A DNA stretch of 64,000 bases from Deltaproteobacteria bacterium Ga0077550 (GTDB taxonomy: Bacteria; Myxococcota_A; Polyangia; Nannocystales; Nannocystaceae): NCBI GenBank assembly GCA_001464385.1, contig LNFB01000340.1, positions 62,001 to 126,000 of the forward strand. Reading direction: 5' to 3'. A program made the translations under genes and the position numbers. Positions 17,480 through 26,552 of this stretch are shown one piece after another. Position 1 is the stretch's first letter. Each line of letters starts with the position of its first letter. The notes beneath the pieces are model-generated. The model had not been told where the DNA came from. It saw only the letters and a program-made list of their open reading frames with translations, and did not search any database.

Positions 17480-17654
17480 GGACAACGTCTCCACGCGTTC
17501 GAGTCGAAAGGGAAGACCAGTTTGGCAGACGCCTGCTGGCCGGACAACCGCACGGGATGTGCGGTCGGCGTTGGGGCGACCGTGAGTGAACTCGGCGGAA
17601 ACCTCGCAGAGACGGCGCCCCAGCCGCCTCGCGAGGGTTTTGCTCGGGCGGCGA

Positions 17655-19184
17655 TCAGCCCGGCTGTGTGATCGAGTCCCCGATGATGCCGGTGAGGCAA
17701 TCGATCGCGGGGCTGAAGTCGGAGTCGCAGATCGAGGTGATGCAGCAGCGGATGTTCTCCTTGCCACTGCCATCGACGTAATCGAGCGCGTGGCAGACCT
17801 CCATCACGCGCGTGTTGGGCGTGCCCTGGCCGGTCGAGATGCCGTTGATGTCCGGCACGCCGGTGCAGCCGGGCCCGATGCCGAAGTCGAACTGCTTCTC
17901 GGCGGCCGTGACGCCGTCGGCGGCCTCGAGCGGGAGGATGTCGCCGGCCGGGTAGGTGCCGTCGATCCAGTCGCGGTACACGAGCGAGAGTTCGCCGCCG
18001 GCGATCGGGTTGAACGGCGCCACGTCCGCGTAGTCGGTGACCAGCGGCACGCCGAGGATGCCGAGCATCAGCACCTCCTTGTTCTGGTTCTCGCGGAGAT
18101 CGTCGACGAGGTACTGCGTGTAGCGGCTGATCGGCTGCAGCTTGCCGTCGTCGAGCGAGGTGCAGTCGCTGTAGGTGCCGCTGGCGTCGGGGCCGTTGCA
18201 GCTGACGCCGGCGTTCCAGCAGATCGCGCTCGAGGCCTGCTTGTTGCCGTTGTCCGGGTTGGTCTCCTGGTACGCCTCGTCCTCCATGATCGAGTAGTCC
18301 TTCACGGAGCACTCGACCTCGTCGGTCACGATGGCGATGGCGAGCAGCGCGCCGTCGCGGAGGAACGGCTTGCCGCCGGTGTTCCAGGCCGAGCCCGGGT
18401 TCAGGGCCTGCAGCATGGTCTCGAGGGGCGCCTCGTAGCCGCAGCCGTTGATGCCCTGGGGCCCGATGCACGCCAGCGCCTGCGCGACCGCCGAGTCGGG
18501 CATGAGATCGCCGTTGATGTCGACCTCGGGCACGGCCGGGACGTTGGTGCCCGTCGGGTTGAACGAGATGAACGGGTCGCTCGGCACGATGTCCGTCGGG
18601 CACACCGTCGTGCACGCCTCGGGCACCACGTCGGGGCTCGAGCCGAGCCCGGTGAAGTCGTCGATGCGGGCGTTGCAGCCGGACACCGTGGGCGCGCCCT
18701 TGGACGGCTCGTAGCCGGCGGGCTGGAACGGCGTGCACAGCGGGTTGCCGAAGTCCGTCGTGGTCACCATGATCTGCACGTCGGGGCTGATCATGTTGCC
18801 GGCCGAGTCCTGGAGGTTCTCGAGCCGGTCGACCAGGCGCGGGAAGTTCAGGGCCAGGTTGAGCTGCTCGGCCGCCATCGTGCCGGAGTTGTCGATGACG
18901 AACAGCAGATCGATCTGGTCGGTGCAGCCGAGGTCGACGCTGCCGCAGCCCCCGTTGGTGGTGTTGGTGCCGACGTCGAGCTTGTCCCCGGTGTCCGCGC
19001 CGACGCTGTCGTCCGTGTCGGTGATGCCCGTCATCTCGGTCGCCGCGGTGACGGTGATCCCGCTCATCGACACGCTGGCGCCGGAGTCGTCCTCCTCGTC
19101 GCGTTTGCCGCCGCACGAGGTCGCGAGCAAACAAAGGGCGGCGAAGCCACCACACCACTGAACCACGTGTGCCTTGCGTGTCAT
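17655..19184 (-). CDS. VWA-domain lipoprotein (second of a tandem pair)
   Basis: A 509-residue paralogue of the downstream gene, with the same layout: signal with lipobox ATSC (C24), acidic/Thr linker (to ~90), VWA domain with MIDAS motif LLFVIDNSGTM (D98), then the same cysteine framework (CNARIDDFTGLGS, CIGPQGINGCGYE, CWNAGVSCNGPDASG, CCITSICDSDFSPAIDCLTG). ATG 19184 is chosen because AGGGGGA lies 8 nt upstream and the signal peptide begins there; an earlier in-frame start at 19217 is unlikely. 175 nt separate the two genes, so each may be transcribed alone or together. It probably arose by tandem duplication. Confidence 0.85.
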   Translation of the reverse strand: MTRKAHVVQWCGGFAALCLLATSCGGKRDEEDDSGASVSMSGITVTAATEMTGITDTDDSVGADTGDKLDVGTNTTNGGCGSVDLGCTDQIDLLFVIDNSGTMAAEQLNLALNFPRLVDRLENLQDSAGNMISPDVQIMVTTTDFGNPLCTPFQPAGYEPSKGAPTVSGCNARIDDFTGLGSSPDVVPEACTTVCPTDIVPSDPFISFNPTGTNVPAVPEVDINGDLMPDSAVAQALACIGPQGINGCGYEAPLETMLQALNPGSAWNTGGKPFLRDGALLAIAIVTDEVECSVKDYSIMEDEAYQETNPDNGNKQASSAICWNAGVSCNGPDASGTYSDCTSLDDGKLQPISRYTQYLVDDLRENQNKEVLMLGILGVPLVTDYADVAPFNPIAGGELSLVYRDWIDGTYPAGDILPLEAADGVTAAEKQFDFGIGPGCTGVPDINGISTGQGTPNTRVMEVCHALDYVDGSGKENIRCCITSICDSDFSPAIDCLTGIIGDSITQPG

Positions 19185-19247
19185 GTGCAATTTCCCCCTG
19201 GGGCGGCCCCCCGCCAACCCCGAAGCATGGGCCGTAGCCGTGGTTCC

Positions 19248-19253
19248 ACGTTA
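19248..19253 (-). promoter_or_regulatory. possible -10 of the 19184 gene
   Basis: Minus-strand TAACGT about 63 nt before the ATG. It gives a leader with a good Shine-Dalgarno sequence, unlike the leaderless genes nearby. Otherwise the 19185-19444 gap shows nothing. Confidence 0.3.
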
Positions 19254-19444
19254 CCAGAGTCGACACCGCGAGGGCCGGGAATCGGCGCAGCGGCGGCTCA
19301 GCGGAGCGCGCGGCAGGACCGTGAGGTTGCCGCGTTCGGCGAGGACGATCGGCGTGAGCCGAAACGGTGGCGCCGCGGCGTCGCCGGCTTCGAGGGCCCG
19401 TGGCCCCCACGAACGGCCGGGCGACGCACCGAGACCGCGCCCGG

Positions 19445-22153
19445 TCAGAGCACGAAGTTGACCAGGCGCCCCGGCACCACGACGACGCGCTTCGGGGTCG
19501 CGCCGTCGAGCTTGCGCGCAACGTCGTCGACCGCCCCTGCGAGCGCGACGAGCTCGTCCTTGCTCGCGGCCTTGGGCGCGGGGATCTCCGCCCGCCACTT
19601 GCCGTTGATCTGGATCACGAGCTGGAACGTGTCGTCGACGAGCCACACCGGATCGGGCGCGGGCCACGGCTCGTGGGCCAGGGTCTTGGCGTGGCCGAGC
19701 TCGGACCAGAGCTCCTCGGCGAGGTGAGGCGCAAAAGGCGCCAAGAGCAGGCAGAACTGCCGGGCCGCCTCGCGGGGCAGCGCGGCCTCGGCGGGGTCGG
19801 CCCCCGCGTCGCTCGCCACGAGATCGCGCGTGAACACCATCAACGCGCTGATCGCCGTGTTGAACGCGAAGCGATCGATGCGGGTCGTGACCTCCTCGAT
19901 CGTGCGGTGGAGCAGCCGGCGCTGGCGCGGCGTCCCCTCCCCGTCGACGATGGGTCGTAGCGCGTCGGGCTCGGTCGAGCCCTCGGGCGCCGTGACGTGG
20001 AAGAGCTTCCACACCCGCTGCAGGAAGCGGTGCACGCCCGCGAGCCCCTCGGATTGCCACGGAGCGCTGTGCTCGAGCGGGCCCATGAACATCTCGTACA
20101 TGCGCACCGAGTCGGCGCCGTAGCTGGCCACGACCTCGTCGGGGTTGACCACGTTGCCGCGGCTCTTCGACATCTTGTCCCACTGGATCTCGACGCGCTC
20201 GCCGGTTGCGCGCACGACCCACACCGACTCGCCGGGCCGATCCGGATCGGCCTGCTCCTCGACGTCGTGCGGCAGGAACACCAGCTTCTTGCCGTCGTCG
20301 CCCTTGCGCCGATCGAGCGGCAGGAACGTCGCGCCGAGGATCATCCCCTGGTTGACCAGGCGTCGGAACGGCTCGGGCTCGCCGACGTGGCCGAGGTCGA
20401 ACAGCACCTTGTGCCAGAAGCGCGAGTACAGCAGGTGCGTCGCGGCGTGCTCGACCCCGCCGACGTAGAGATCGACCGGCATCCAGTAGCGCTCGGCCTC
20501 GTTGGACCACGGCAGCGCGCCGTTGCCCGGATCGCAGAAGCGCAGGTAGTACCAGCAGCTGCCGGCCCACTGCGGCATCGTGTTGGTCTCGCGCGTCGAG
20601 CCGTCGGCGAGGGTCTTCCACGCGGTCGCGCGGGCGAGCGGCGGCTCGCCGTCCTCCGACGGATCGTAGTCGGCGACCTCGGGCAGCGTGACCGGGAGCT
20701 CGTCCGCGGCGACGACGATGCCGTCGGGCCGGTGCGCCAGGGGGAACGGCTCGCCCCAGTAGCGCTGCCGCGAGAACAGCCAGTCGCGCAGCTTGTAGGT
20801 GACGCGCGCGCGCCCGCGGCCCTGGGCGACGAGGTGCTCGGTCATCACGCGCTTGGCGTCGGCGGTGGGCCGCCCGTCGATGATCGCGGAGTTGACCGCG
20901 ACGCCCTCGCCCACGAAGGCGGTCTTGCCGATGTCGTGGTCGGCGGGGACGCCATCGACCGGCGCGACGACGCGGACGATCGGCAGGCCCATCGTCGTCG
21001 CGAACGCGTGGTCGCGCTCGTCGTGGCCGGGCACCGCCATGATCGCGCCGGTGCCGTAGCCGACCAGCACGTAGTCCGCGATCCAGATCGGGATCTCGGC
21101 CCCGGTGATCGGGTGGATGGCCATCGCGCCCGTGGCCGCGCCGGTCTTCTTGCCGCCCTGGGCGTCGGCCTGGCGCTCACGCTCGCTGCGGCGCGCGGTG
21201 CGTTCGACGTAGGCCTCGACCTCGGCGCGGCACGACGGCGTCGTGATCGTGGCGACGAGCGGGTGCTCGGGCGCGAGCACCATGTACGTCGCGCCGTAGA
21301 GCGTGTCGGGGCGCGTCGTGAACACGGTGAGCGTCGCGCCGTGCCCGGCGATCGCGAAGTCGATCTCGGCGCCCTCGGAGCGGCCGACCCAGTTGCGCTG
21401 GATCTCCAGCACGTGGGGCGGCCAGTCCAGGCCCTCGAGGTCGGCGAGCAGCCGCTCGGCGTACTCGGTGATGCGCAGGACCCACTGCCGCATCGGCCGG
21501 CGGATGACCTCGTAGCCGTCGTCGACCTTCTCGGCGACCTCCTCGTTGGCGAGCACCACCCGCAGCGCGGGGCACCAGTTCACCGGCGCCTCGTCGAGGT
21601 AGGCGAGGCGACGCGCGTCGCGGTGGCGCGCGACGGCCAGCTCACCCTCGGCGCGGACCTCGTCGGGGATGGGGAGCTCGGCGATCGGGCGCGCGCGTTG
21701 GGCCTCGCGGTCGTACCAGCTGCCCCACAGCTGCAAGAAGATCCACTGCGTCCACTTGTAGTAGCCGGGGTCGGTGGTGTTGACCTCGCGACGCCAGTCG
21801 TACGAGAAGCCGAGGCGCTTGAGCTGCCGGCGGAAGTTCGCGCTGGCGTTCGCGATGACCGTGGCCGGGTGCACGCCGGTCTTCATCGCGTGGCGTTCGG
21901 CGGGGAGCCCGAACGCGTCCCACCCCATCGGGTGGAGCACGTTGAACCCGCGCATCCGCTTGTAACGCGCCACGATGTCCGTCGCCGTGTAGCCCTCGAC
22001 GTGCCCGACGTGGAGCCCGTCCCCCGAGGGGTACGGGAACATGTCGAGCACGTAGTACTTGGGGCGCTCGCGGTCGACCTCTGCGCGAAAGGTCTCGTGC
22101 TGCTCCCAGTAGGCCTGCCAGCGGCGTTCGATCGATTGGTGGTCGTAGACCAT
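19445..22153 (-). CDS. leuS: leucyl-tRNA synthetase
   Basis: Attaches leucine to tRNA-Leu, cytoplasmic class Ia synthetase. 902 residues, slightly longer than the bacterial norm (~860). The HIGH-equivalent HVGH is at 48-51 (YPSGDGLHVGHVEG) and KMSKS at 660-664. The CP1 editing domain is present (TTRPDTLYGATYMVLAPEH and GYGTGAIMAVPGHDERD), as is the leucine-specific zinc/insertion region, and the anticodon-binding domain ends in VVVVPGRLVNFVL. ATG 22153 follows TAGCGT by 7 nt, so the message would start at or next to the AUG. No operon partner is evident; the next gene upstream is a lipoprotein on the same strand. Confidence 0.97.
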   Translation of the reverse strand: MVYDHQSIERRWQAYWEQHETFRAEVDRERPKYYVLDMFPYPSGDGLHVGHVEGYTATDIVARYKRMRGFNVLHPMGWDAFGLPAERHAMKTGVHPATVIANASANFRRQLKRLGFSYDWRREVNTTDPGYYKWTQWIFLQLWGSWYDREAQRARPIAELPIPDEVRAEGELAVARHRDARRLAYLDEAPVNWCPALRVVLANEEVAEKVDDGYEVIRRPMRQWVLRITEYAERLLADLEGLDWPPHVLEIQRNWVGRSEGAEIDFAIAGHGATLTVFTTRPDTLYGATYMVLAPEHPLVATITTPSCRAEVEAYVERTARRSERERQADAQGGKKTGAATGAMAIHPITGAEIPIWIADYVLVGYGTGAIMAVPGHDERDHAFATTMGLPIVRVVAPVDGVPADHDIGKTAFVGEGVAVNSAIIDGRPTADAKRVMTEHLVAQGRGRARVTYKLRDWLFSRQRYWGEPFPLAHRPDGIVVAADELPVTLPEVADYDPSEDGEPPLARATAWKTLADGSTRETNTMPQWAGSCWYYLRFCDPGNGALPWSNEAERYWMPVDLYVGGVEHAATHLLYSRFWHKVLFDLGHVGEPEPFRRLVNQGMILGATFLPLDRRKGDDGKKLVFLPHDVEEQADPDRPGESVWVVRATGERVEIQWDKMSKSRGNVVNPDEVVASYGADSVRMYEMFMGPLEHSAPWQSEGLAGVHRFLQRVWKLFHVTAPEGSTEPDALRPIVDGEGTPRQRRLLHRTIEEVTTRIDRFAFNTAISALMVFTRDLVASDAGADPAEAALPREAARQFCLLLAPFAPHLAEELWSELGHAKTLAHEPWPAPDPVWLVDDTFQLVIQINGKWRAEIPAPKAASKDELVALAGAVDDVARKLDGATPKRVVVVPGRLVNFVL

Positions 22154-22189
22154 CGGCCGCACGCTAGCAGGCCGGCCGCCGCGTGACCA
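22154..22189 (-). promoter_or_regulatory. leuS promoter (leaderless type)
   Basis: Minus-strand TGGTCA (22189-22184, four of six), a 17-nt spacer, TAGCGT (22166-22161), then 7 nt to the ATG. Confidence 0.5.
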
Positions 22190-22225
22190 CGCCCCCAACG
22201 AGGCCGCTCGGGCCGCGCGGCCGGA

Positions 22226-22756
22226 CTACTCCGGGCAGGGCGCGCCGGTGCCGATCAGCATCTTCTCGGCGCCGACGTCGAGGTCGACGCTCGTGACCAG
22301 CACGCTGGTCTGCATCACCGACTCGGCGAAGCACTCGCGGGTCTCCGCGTCGGGGGCGCGGTCCAAGACGACCTCGACCTGGTACTCGGCGGCGGCCTCG
22401 ATGCGGACCCCGAGGGTGACCGTGGGATCGGTGATCGGGCAGCTGATCGTGTCACCGTCGATGGGCGGCGGATCCGACGGCATCGTGCACGGGGCCGGCG
22501 GTGGGTGCTCGCAGCCGACCTGGACGGCCTGGATCTGCACCCCGACCACGCCGACCGCGTCGCACAGGGTGTTCGGCACCGTCGCGAGCAGCGTGGTGTG
22601 CGGGGTGTCGTCGCCGGTGTCCCCAGTGCTGTCGTCGGCGGCGGCCCCGGTGTCCGCCGCCGGATCCGACTCGGTGCAGGCGGCGGCGACCAGGCAGAGG
22701 ACACACGTCAGCGCGGCGGCGCGCAGCCTCGAGGAGGGGTTCGTCGTCAGGGGCAT
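22226..22756 (-). CDS. small secreted lipoprotein of unknown function
   Basis: A 176-residue protein with a signal peptide ending in VAAAC (lipobox) when started at ATG 22756. An Asp/Thr/Gly-rich linker (DTGAAADDSTGDTGDDT) is typical of the lipoproteins of this genome. The mature domain has five or six cysteines and beta-type alternation, without a recognised family. A further in-frame ATG at 22780 is less likely because the TACGCT hexamer at 22777-22772 would then lie within the coding sequence. It follows leuS-like orientation but has no functional link to it. Confidence 0.72.
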   Translation of the reverse strand: MPLTTNPSSRLRAAALTCVLCLVAAACTESDPAADTGAAADDSTGDTGDDTPHTTLLATVPNTLCDAVGVVGVQIQAVQVGCEHPPPAPCTMPSDPPPIDGDTISCPITDPTVTLGVRIEAAAEYQVEVVLDRAPDAETRECFAESVMQTSVLVTSVDLDVGAEKMLIGTGAPCPE

Positions 22757-22822
22757 CGGGGCGAGGCCGCCAGCGTACACCGGCGGCGCGTGGACGTCGA
22801 TGCACTGCGCCCGCGCTTGGGC

Positions 22823-22835
22823 TATGCTCGACGTG
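22823..22835 (+). promoter_or_regulatory. -10 element deciding the start at 22836
   Basis: TATGCT (22823-22828), 7 nt before ATG 22836. An earlier in-frame ATG (22824) lies inside this hexamer and is therefore unlikely to be used. Confidence 0.45.
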
Positions 22836-23702
22836 ATGTTGGTGTCAGCGCTGGGTGGGCTCGCGGTGGGTGCGATCCTCGTCGGTCACATGCCGTACGT
22901 GCCGCTCGCGGCAGGTGAGGTCGCCTCGCCCCAACCCGCAGCGGACGACCCGTTCGAGCGCGCCCGCGGGCTGTACCAGCAGGGTGAGGCACGGTTCGCC
23001 ACCGCGGACTTCATCGGCGCGATCGAGCTCTGGACCGAGGCGTTCTCGAGCGTGCCCGACTCGACGGATGCGGCGCGCATCAAGGCGCTGCTCATCTACA
23101 ACATCGCGACCGCGCGCGAGCGCGCCTACGAGGTGACCGGCGATCTGACGCACCTGCGTCAGGCCAAGGTGCTCATGGTCGGGTACGCCGAGAGCATCCC
23201 TGCCCTGTTCGGCGACACGCCCGAGGCGGAGGTCGAGCGCGGCAAGATCACCGAGCGCCTCAACGCGATCACGGCGCAGATCGAGGCCGCGGACCGCAGG
23301 AAGGCCCGGGATCGCCGGGACCAACGCCCGAACGAGGGCCCCGAGGATGCGCCGAGCTCCGATCGCACCCACGTGGTGCTCCTGGGCACCGGCGCGGCGG
23401 CGCTGGCCGTCGGCGTCGGCGGGCTGGCGATGATGGGCGCGGGCCTGGCGATCGGCAGCAAGGCGAACGACCTCGGCGACCTCGCCGACGACGACATCGC
23501 GGGGCGACGCTCGCAGTTCGACCGCGGCCGCACCGGCAACACGCTGGCGATCGCGGGCGGCGTGGTCGGGGGCGTCTTCGCGATCACCGGCGCCGTGCTG
23601 GTGGGCATCGGCGCGAAGCGTCGCGCGAGCGCGCAGGGCAGCGCGTGGGCGCCGTGGATCGGGCCGCGCGTCGCGGGGCTCGGCGTGCGCGGCCGGTTCT
23701 GA
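22836..23702 (+). CDS. TPR-like protein with two C-terminal membrane helices
   Basis: About 288 residues. It has an N-terminal hydrophobic segment (probable signal or anchor, about 1-25), then one or two TPR-like helix pairs (DPFERARGLYQQGEARFATADFIGAIELWTEAF and the following ~60 residues), a charged Arg/Asp linker, and two hydrophobic helices (about residues 183-210 and 230-255) ending in a basic cluster KRR. The C-terminal two-helix module with a trailing RR...AW.P motif resembles the end of the 62438 gene product. The function is unknown; it is probably an inner-membrane protein with a periplasmic TPR domain. Confidence 0.7.
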   Translation: MLVSALGGLAVGAILVGHMPYVPLAAGEVASPQPAADDPFERARGLYQQGEARFATADFIGAIELWTEAFSSVPDSTDAARIKALLIYNIATARERAYEVTGDLTHLRQAKVLMVGYAESIPALFGDTPEAEVERGKITERLNAITAQIEAADRRKARDRRDQRPNEGPEDAPSSDRTHVVLLGTGAAALAVGVGGLAMMGAGLAIGSKANDLGDLADDDIAGRRSQFDRGRTGNTLAIAGGVVGGVFAITGAVLVGIGAKRRASAQGSAWAPWIGPRVAGLGVRGRF

Positions 23703-23715
23703 TCGGGGACGCTGA

Positions 23716-24972
23716 TCACTCGATGGGGAACGCGGCGACGACGACGTCGTCGATCTCCCACCGGCTCGGCGTCAGCGCGGGATCGTTGCAGTGGAAGCAG
23801 TCGGTCCCGAACTCGAAGACCAGCTGCACCTGCGGCGTGCCCAGGTGTGCGGTCAGATCGACGGTGACCAGGCCCTCCTGCTCGGCCCCGGTGAGCGCGA
23901 GGCCGTCGCCCCCGGACACCTGCGGGTTGGGGAAGCTGTAGGCCTCGTCGGCGTCCACGCCGACGCAGAGGTCCGTCCCGAGGCCCATGTAGCCGCCGGC
24001 CGGGACGAGCTTGCTCACCTCGCCGCCGGCGCGCAGCTGGATCACCCCGCCGTCGCCTGTGATCCCCAGCTCCGGCTCGCACCCACCTTCGACCGTGAGC
24101 CGGTGCCAGAACCGCAGCTGCATCGCGTAGCCCGGCGGCATCTCCTCGGCGCTCGGGAGATCGAAGGGCGGGCTCACCAGGTGGGTCACCCCCGCGTAGT
24201 TGTACTGGTACGTCTCTGGGTTGGGGCTGAGCCCGCGGTACGGGATCTCGCCGCTGTTCCACCGACCGTCGAACCACGCCCAGCCGCCGACGTCGGTGCC
24301 CATCGTGTTCGACCAATCCGTCCCCACGTAGTTGGAGAGATCGTAGGGCTCGGAGGTCCACACCTGCGCATCGAAGCGCTCGGTGAACAGCGGGACCTGG
24401 CAGCCGACGACGCAGCCGTCGAGGTCGTCCGCATCCGCGTCGTCGCAGCCCTCGCCCGCGGCCGCGTTGTGGTGCCCGTCGCCGCAGGTCGGCAGCGTGC
24501 AGTCGTCGTCGCAGTCGGGCGTGTCCACCGGCACGTTCTCGACGCCCTCGTCGCACTCCTCGACGCCCGCGGGCGGCTCGACGCCGTCGTTGACCGCGTG
24601 GGGGTTGAGCGTGTGGTCGCCGCAGTGCGGGAAGGTGCAGTCGCCGTCGCACTCGGCGTCGGGGATGCCGGGCATGTCCGGCTCGCAGACCGCCCCGGGG
24701 AGGCCATCACACAGCGGCTCGCCGGTGGTGGGCTCGGGCCCGGTCGTGCTCGGGTCGGTGGTGCCCATGGTCGGGTCGACCGTCGTCGTCGACGGCGGCC
24801 CGCCGCAGTAGCCGTCGATGCAGCGATCGTCGAGGCCACAGTCGCGGTCGGCGTTGCACGGCAGCCCGGACGCCGCGTCGCCGACGAAGCACGCCAACGG
24901 ACCACCGACGGTGACGGCGATCACGATGCCCACCGTCGTCGTCACGAGTTCACACGAAATAAGAGAAGCCAC
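23716..24972 (-). CDS. cysteine-rich (DUF4215-like) secreted protein
   Basis: About 418 residues from GTG 24972. A hydrophobic signal ends in GGPLAC, so it is a possible lipoprotein. Next come a CNADRDCGLDDRCIDGYCGG cysteine cluster, a Thr/Pro linker (about residues 65-90), and cysteine repeats of the Myxococcus DUF4215 type (CDGDCTFPHCGDHTLNP, CDDDCTLPTCGDGHHN, EGCDDADADDLDGC). The last ~200 residues are a beta-sandwich-like domain (FTERFDAQVWTSEPYDLSNY to the end), similar in style to the C-terminal domain of the 51890-53062 protein. It is divergently transcribed from the FG-GAP lipoprotein. The ligand is unknown. Confidence 0.78.
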   Translation of the reverse strand: MASLISCELVTTTVGIVIAVTVGGPLACFVGDAASGLPCNADRDCGLDDRCIDGYCGGPPSTTTVDPTMGTTDPSTTGPEPTTGEPLCDGLPGAVCEPDMPGIPDAECDGDCTFPHCGDHTLNPHAVNDGVEPPAGVEECDEGVENVPVDTPDCDDDCTLPTCGDGHHNAAAGEGCDDADADDLDGCVVGCQVPLFTERFDAQVWTSEPYDLSNYVGTDWSNTMGTDVGGWAWFDGRWNSGEIPYRGLSPNPETYQYNYAGVTHLVSPPFDLPSAEEMPPGYAMQLRFWHRLTVEGGCEPELGITGDGGVIQLRAGGEVSKLVPAGGYMGLGTDLCVGVDADEAYSFPNPQVSGGDGLALTGAEQEGLVTVDLTAHLGTPQVQLVFEFGTDCFHCNDPALTPSRWEIDDVVVAAFPIE

Positions 24973-25052
24973 GTGTGCCGCGATCCTAGCGTGGCTTCGG
25001 GGGCCTGCCAACTTGGGTCGACGCCGCGAGCATGCTACGATGCTCGTCACTC
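24973..25052. promoter_or_regulatory. compact divergent promoter pair
   Basis: Minus strand: TTGGCA (25011-25006), 17 nt, TAGGAT (24988-24983), 10 nt to GTG 24972. Plus strand: TTGGGT (25013-25018), 17 nt, TACGAT (25036-25041), 11 nt to ATG 25053. The two -35 boxes are one base apart. Confidence 0.6.
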
Positions 25053-26393
25053 ATGCTTGGTCTTGCTGGTCGATGTCGTAGGTTGTGGGCCCGCAGCGGG
25101 GCGTCCGCGGTGGCACTGTGCGCGCTCACCATCCCCTCTGTCGCCTGCAAGGACGACGACGGCAGCCCGAGCGCCGACACGTCGACGGGTGGCACCGGCG
25201 GCGGCGGCTCGTCGTCGAGTTCCGTGGGCAGCAGCACCGTCGCGACCGAGACCTCCGACGGAACCGACGGCGGCACCATCGGGCCGACCACCGACAGCAC
25301 GCCCACGACCGACACCGGCGAGACGACCGATGGCGGCCTCCAGTGCGGCGACGGCTCCGGCGACGCCGGCGAGCTGTGCTTCGCGCCGGCCATCGACGTG
25401 CTCGTCGGGACGCCGGTGGCGGCCCTCATCGCCCTCGAGATCGGCGATGGGAGCGGCGTCGACCTCGTCGTCGGCGACGACGTCGGGATCACGGTGCTGG
25501 CCGGCAACGGCAACGGCAGCTTCGGGTCCCTGAGCGAGCTTGCGAGCGGCGCCGTGGTGGCCCTCGCCGCCGGCGATCTCGACGGCGACGACGCGCCGGA
25601 GATCGTCGCGGCCCACGGCACCGACGGCCGCGTCTCGATCGCGACCAACGTCGGCGGCGAATTCCTCACGTACGAGGACATCCCGGTCGATCCGCAGGCA
25701 TCGCCGAGCGCGATCGCGGTCGCGGATTTCGACGGCGACGGCCGCCGCGACATCGTCGCGGTCGACGAGACCGCGGCGCGCCTGCACCTGTGGCTGCAGG
25801 GGGCGGACGGCAGCTTCGGCACGGCGCTCTCGCTCGACATCGGCGGCAGCCCGGGTGACATCGCCGTCGGCGGGCTCGGCGGCAGCGCGGCGCCGGATGT
25901 CGCGATCCCCAACCTCGGCGGCACCTCGGTCGCCGTGCTGCTGTTCGCCGATGGCAGCTTCGACATCGCCGACAGTGTCCTGGTCGGCGCGGGCCCGCGC
26001 GCGGTCGCGTTGCTCGACCTCGATGGGGACGGCATCGACGATCTCGCCAGCGCCGACGGCAGCGGGGACTCGGCCTCGGTCGCGTTCGGTGGCGGAAACG
26101 GCCTCGGCGCGGCGACGACATACGTCGCGGGACCCCAGCCCCGCGACGTCGTCGCCGGCGACATCGACAACGACGGGCACCCCGACCTCGCGGTCTCACT
26201 CGAGAGCGCGAACGCGGTCGCCGTCTTCCTGCAGGGGGACGGGGGCGCGTTCTTCTCCGCGCAGTGGGTCGCGACCCCACCGCAGCCGGGCGCGGTCGCG
26301 CTCGCGGACTTCAACGGCGACGGCCTCGGCGACCTCGCCATCGCGAGCACGGCGGCGCCCGGGGGCGTCTCGCTGCTGCTCAGCGATCCTTGA
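25053..26393 (+). CDS. FG-GAP/VCBS-repeat lipoprotein
   Basis: A 446-residue exported protein. ATG 25053 is preferred to 25032 because the TACGAT -10 lies between them. The signal ends at a lipobox-like SVAC, followed by a long Ser/Thr/Gly/Asp linker (about residues 38-100). The rest consists of about six FG-GAP/VCBS repeats, each with a calcium-loop-like DxDGD element (GDLDGDDAPEIVAA, ADFDGDGRRDIVAV, LDLDGDGIDDLASA, GDIDNDGHPDLAVS, ADFNGDGLGDLAIA). These form an integrin-alpha-like beta-propeller, usually involved in adhesion or ligand binding. The partner is unknown. A palindrome lies 41 nt after the stop. Confidence 0.85.
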   Translation: MLGLAGRCRRLWARSGASAVALCALTIPSVACKDDDGSPSADTSTGGTGGGGSSSSSVGSSTVATETSDGTDGGTIGPTTDSTPTTDTGETTDGGLQCGDGSGDAGELCFAPAIDVLVGTPVAALIALEIGDGSGVDLVVGDDVGITVLAGNGNGSFGSLSELASGAVVALAAGDLDGDDAPEIVAAHGTDGRVSIATNVGGEFLTYEDIPVDPQASPSAIAVADFDGDGRRDIVAVDETAARLHLWLQGADGSFGTALSLDIGGSPGDIAVGGLGGSAAPDVAIPNLGGTSVAVLLFADGSFDIADSVLVGAGPRAVALLDLDGDGIDDLASADGSGDSASVAFGGGNGLGAATTYVAGPQPRDVVAGDIDNDGHPDLAVSLESANAVAVFLQGDGGAFFSAQWVATPPQPGAVALADFNGDGLGDLAIASTAAPGGVSLLLSDP

Positions 26394-26433
26394 TTCCGAC
26401 GCGTCTCGTCGTCCCCGCGAGAGGCCAACCGTG

Positions 26434-26459
26434 CGTGCATGACATGCGTGTCATGCACG
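26434..26459. terminator. perfect inverted repeat after the FG-GAP gene
   Basis: CGTGCATGACA (26434-26444) and TGTCATGCACG (26449-26459) are perfect 11-bp arms around a 4-nt loop. There is no T-run. The arms are much less G+C-rich than the surroundings. A terminator or an operator for the following gene are both possible. Confidence 0.4.
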
Positions 26460-26537
26460 AGCGGTGACCACACCGCGAACCGAGAATTCCCGCGACCGCA
26501 TCGATGACTTCGCCACCCCGCAGGGAAAAACCCGTGC

Positions 26538-26552
26538 TACGATGGCCAGGTT
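26538..26552 (+). promoter_or_regulatory. -10 element of the 26553 gene (leaderless type)
   Basis: TACGAT (26538-26543), 9 nt before ATG 26553. No -35 match at 17 nt. Confidence 0.45.

Noticed and set aside
22824..22826. Earlier ATG for the TPR-like protein
   Set aside because: It lies inside the TATGCT hexamer that serves as -10 for the ATG at 22836; it would need a different promoter.
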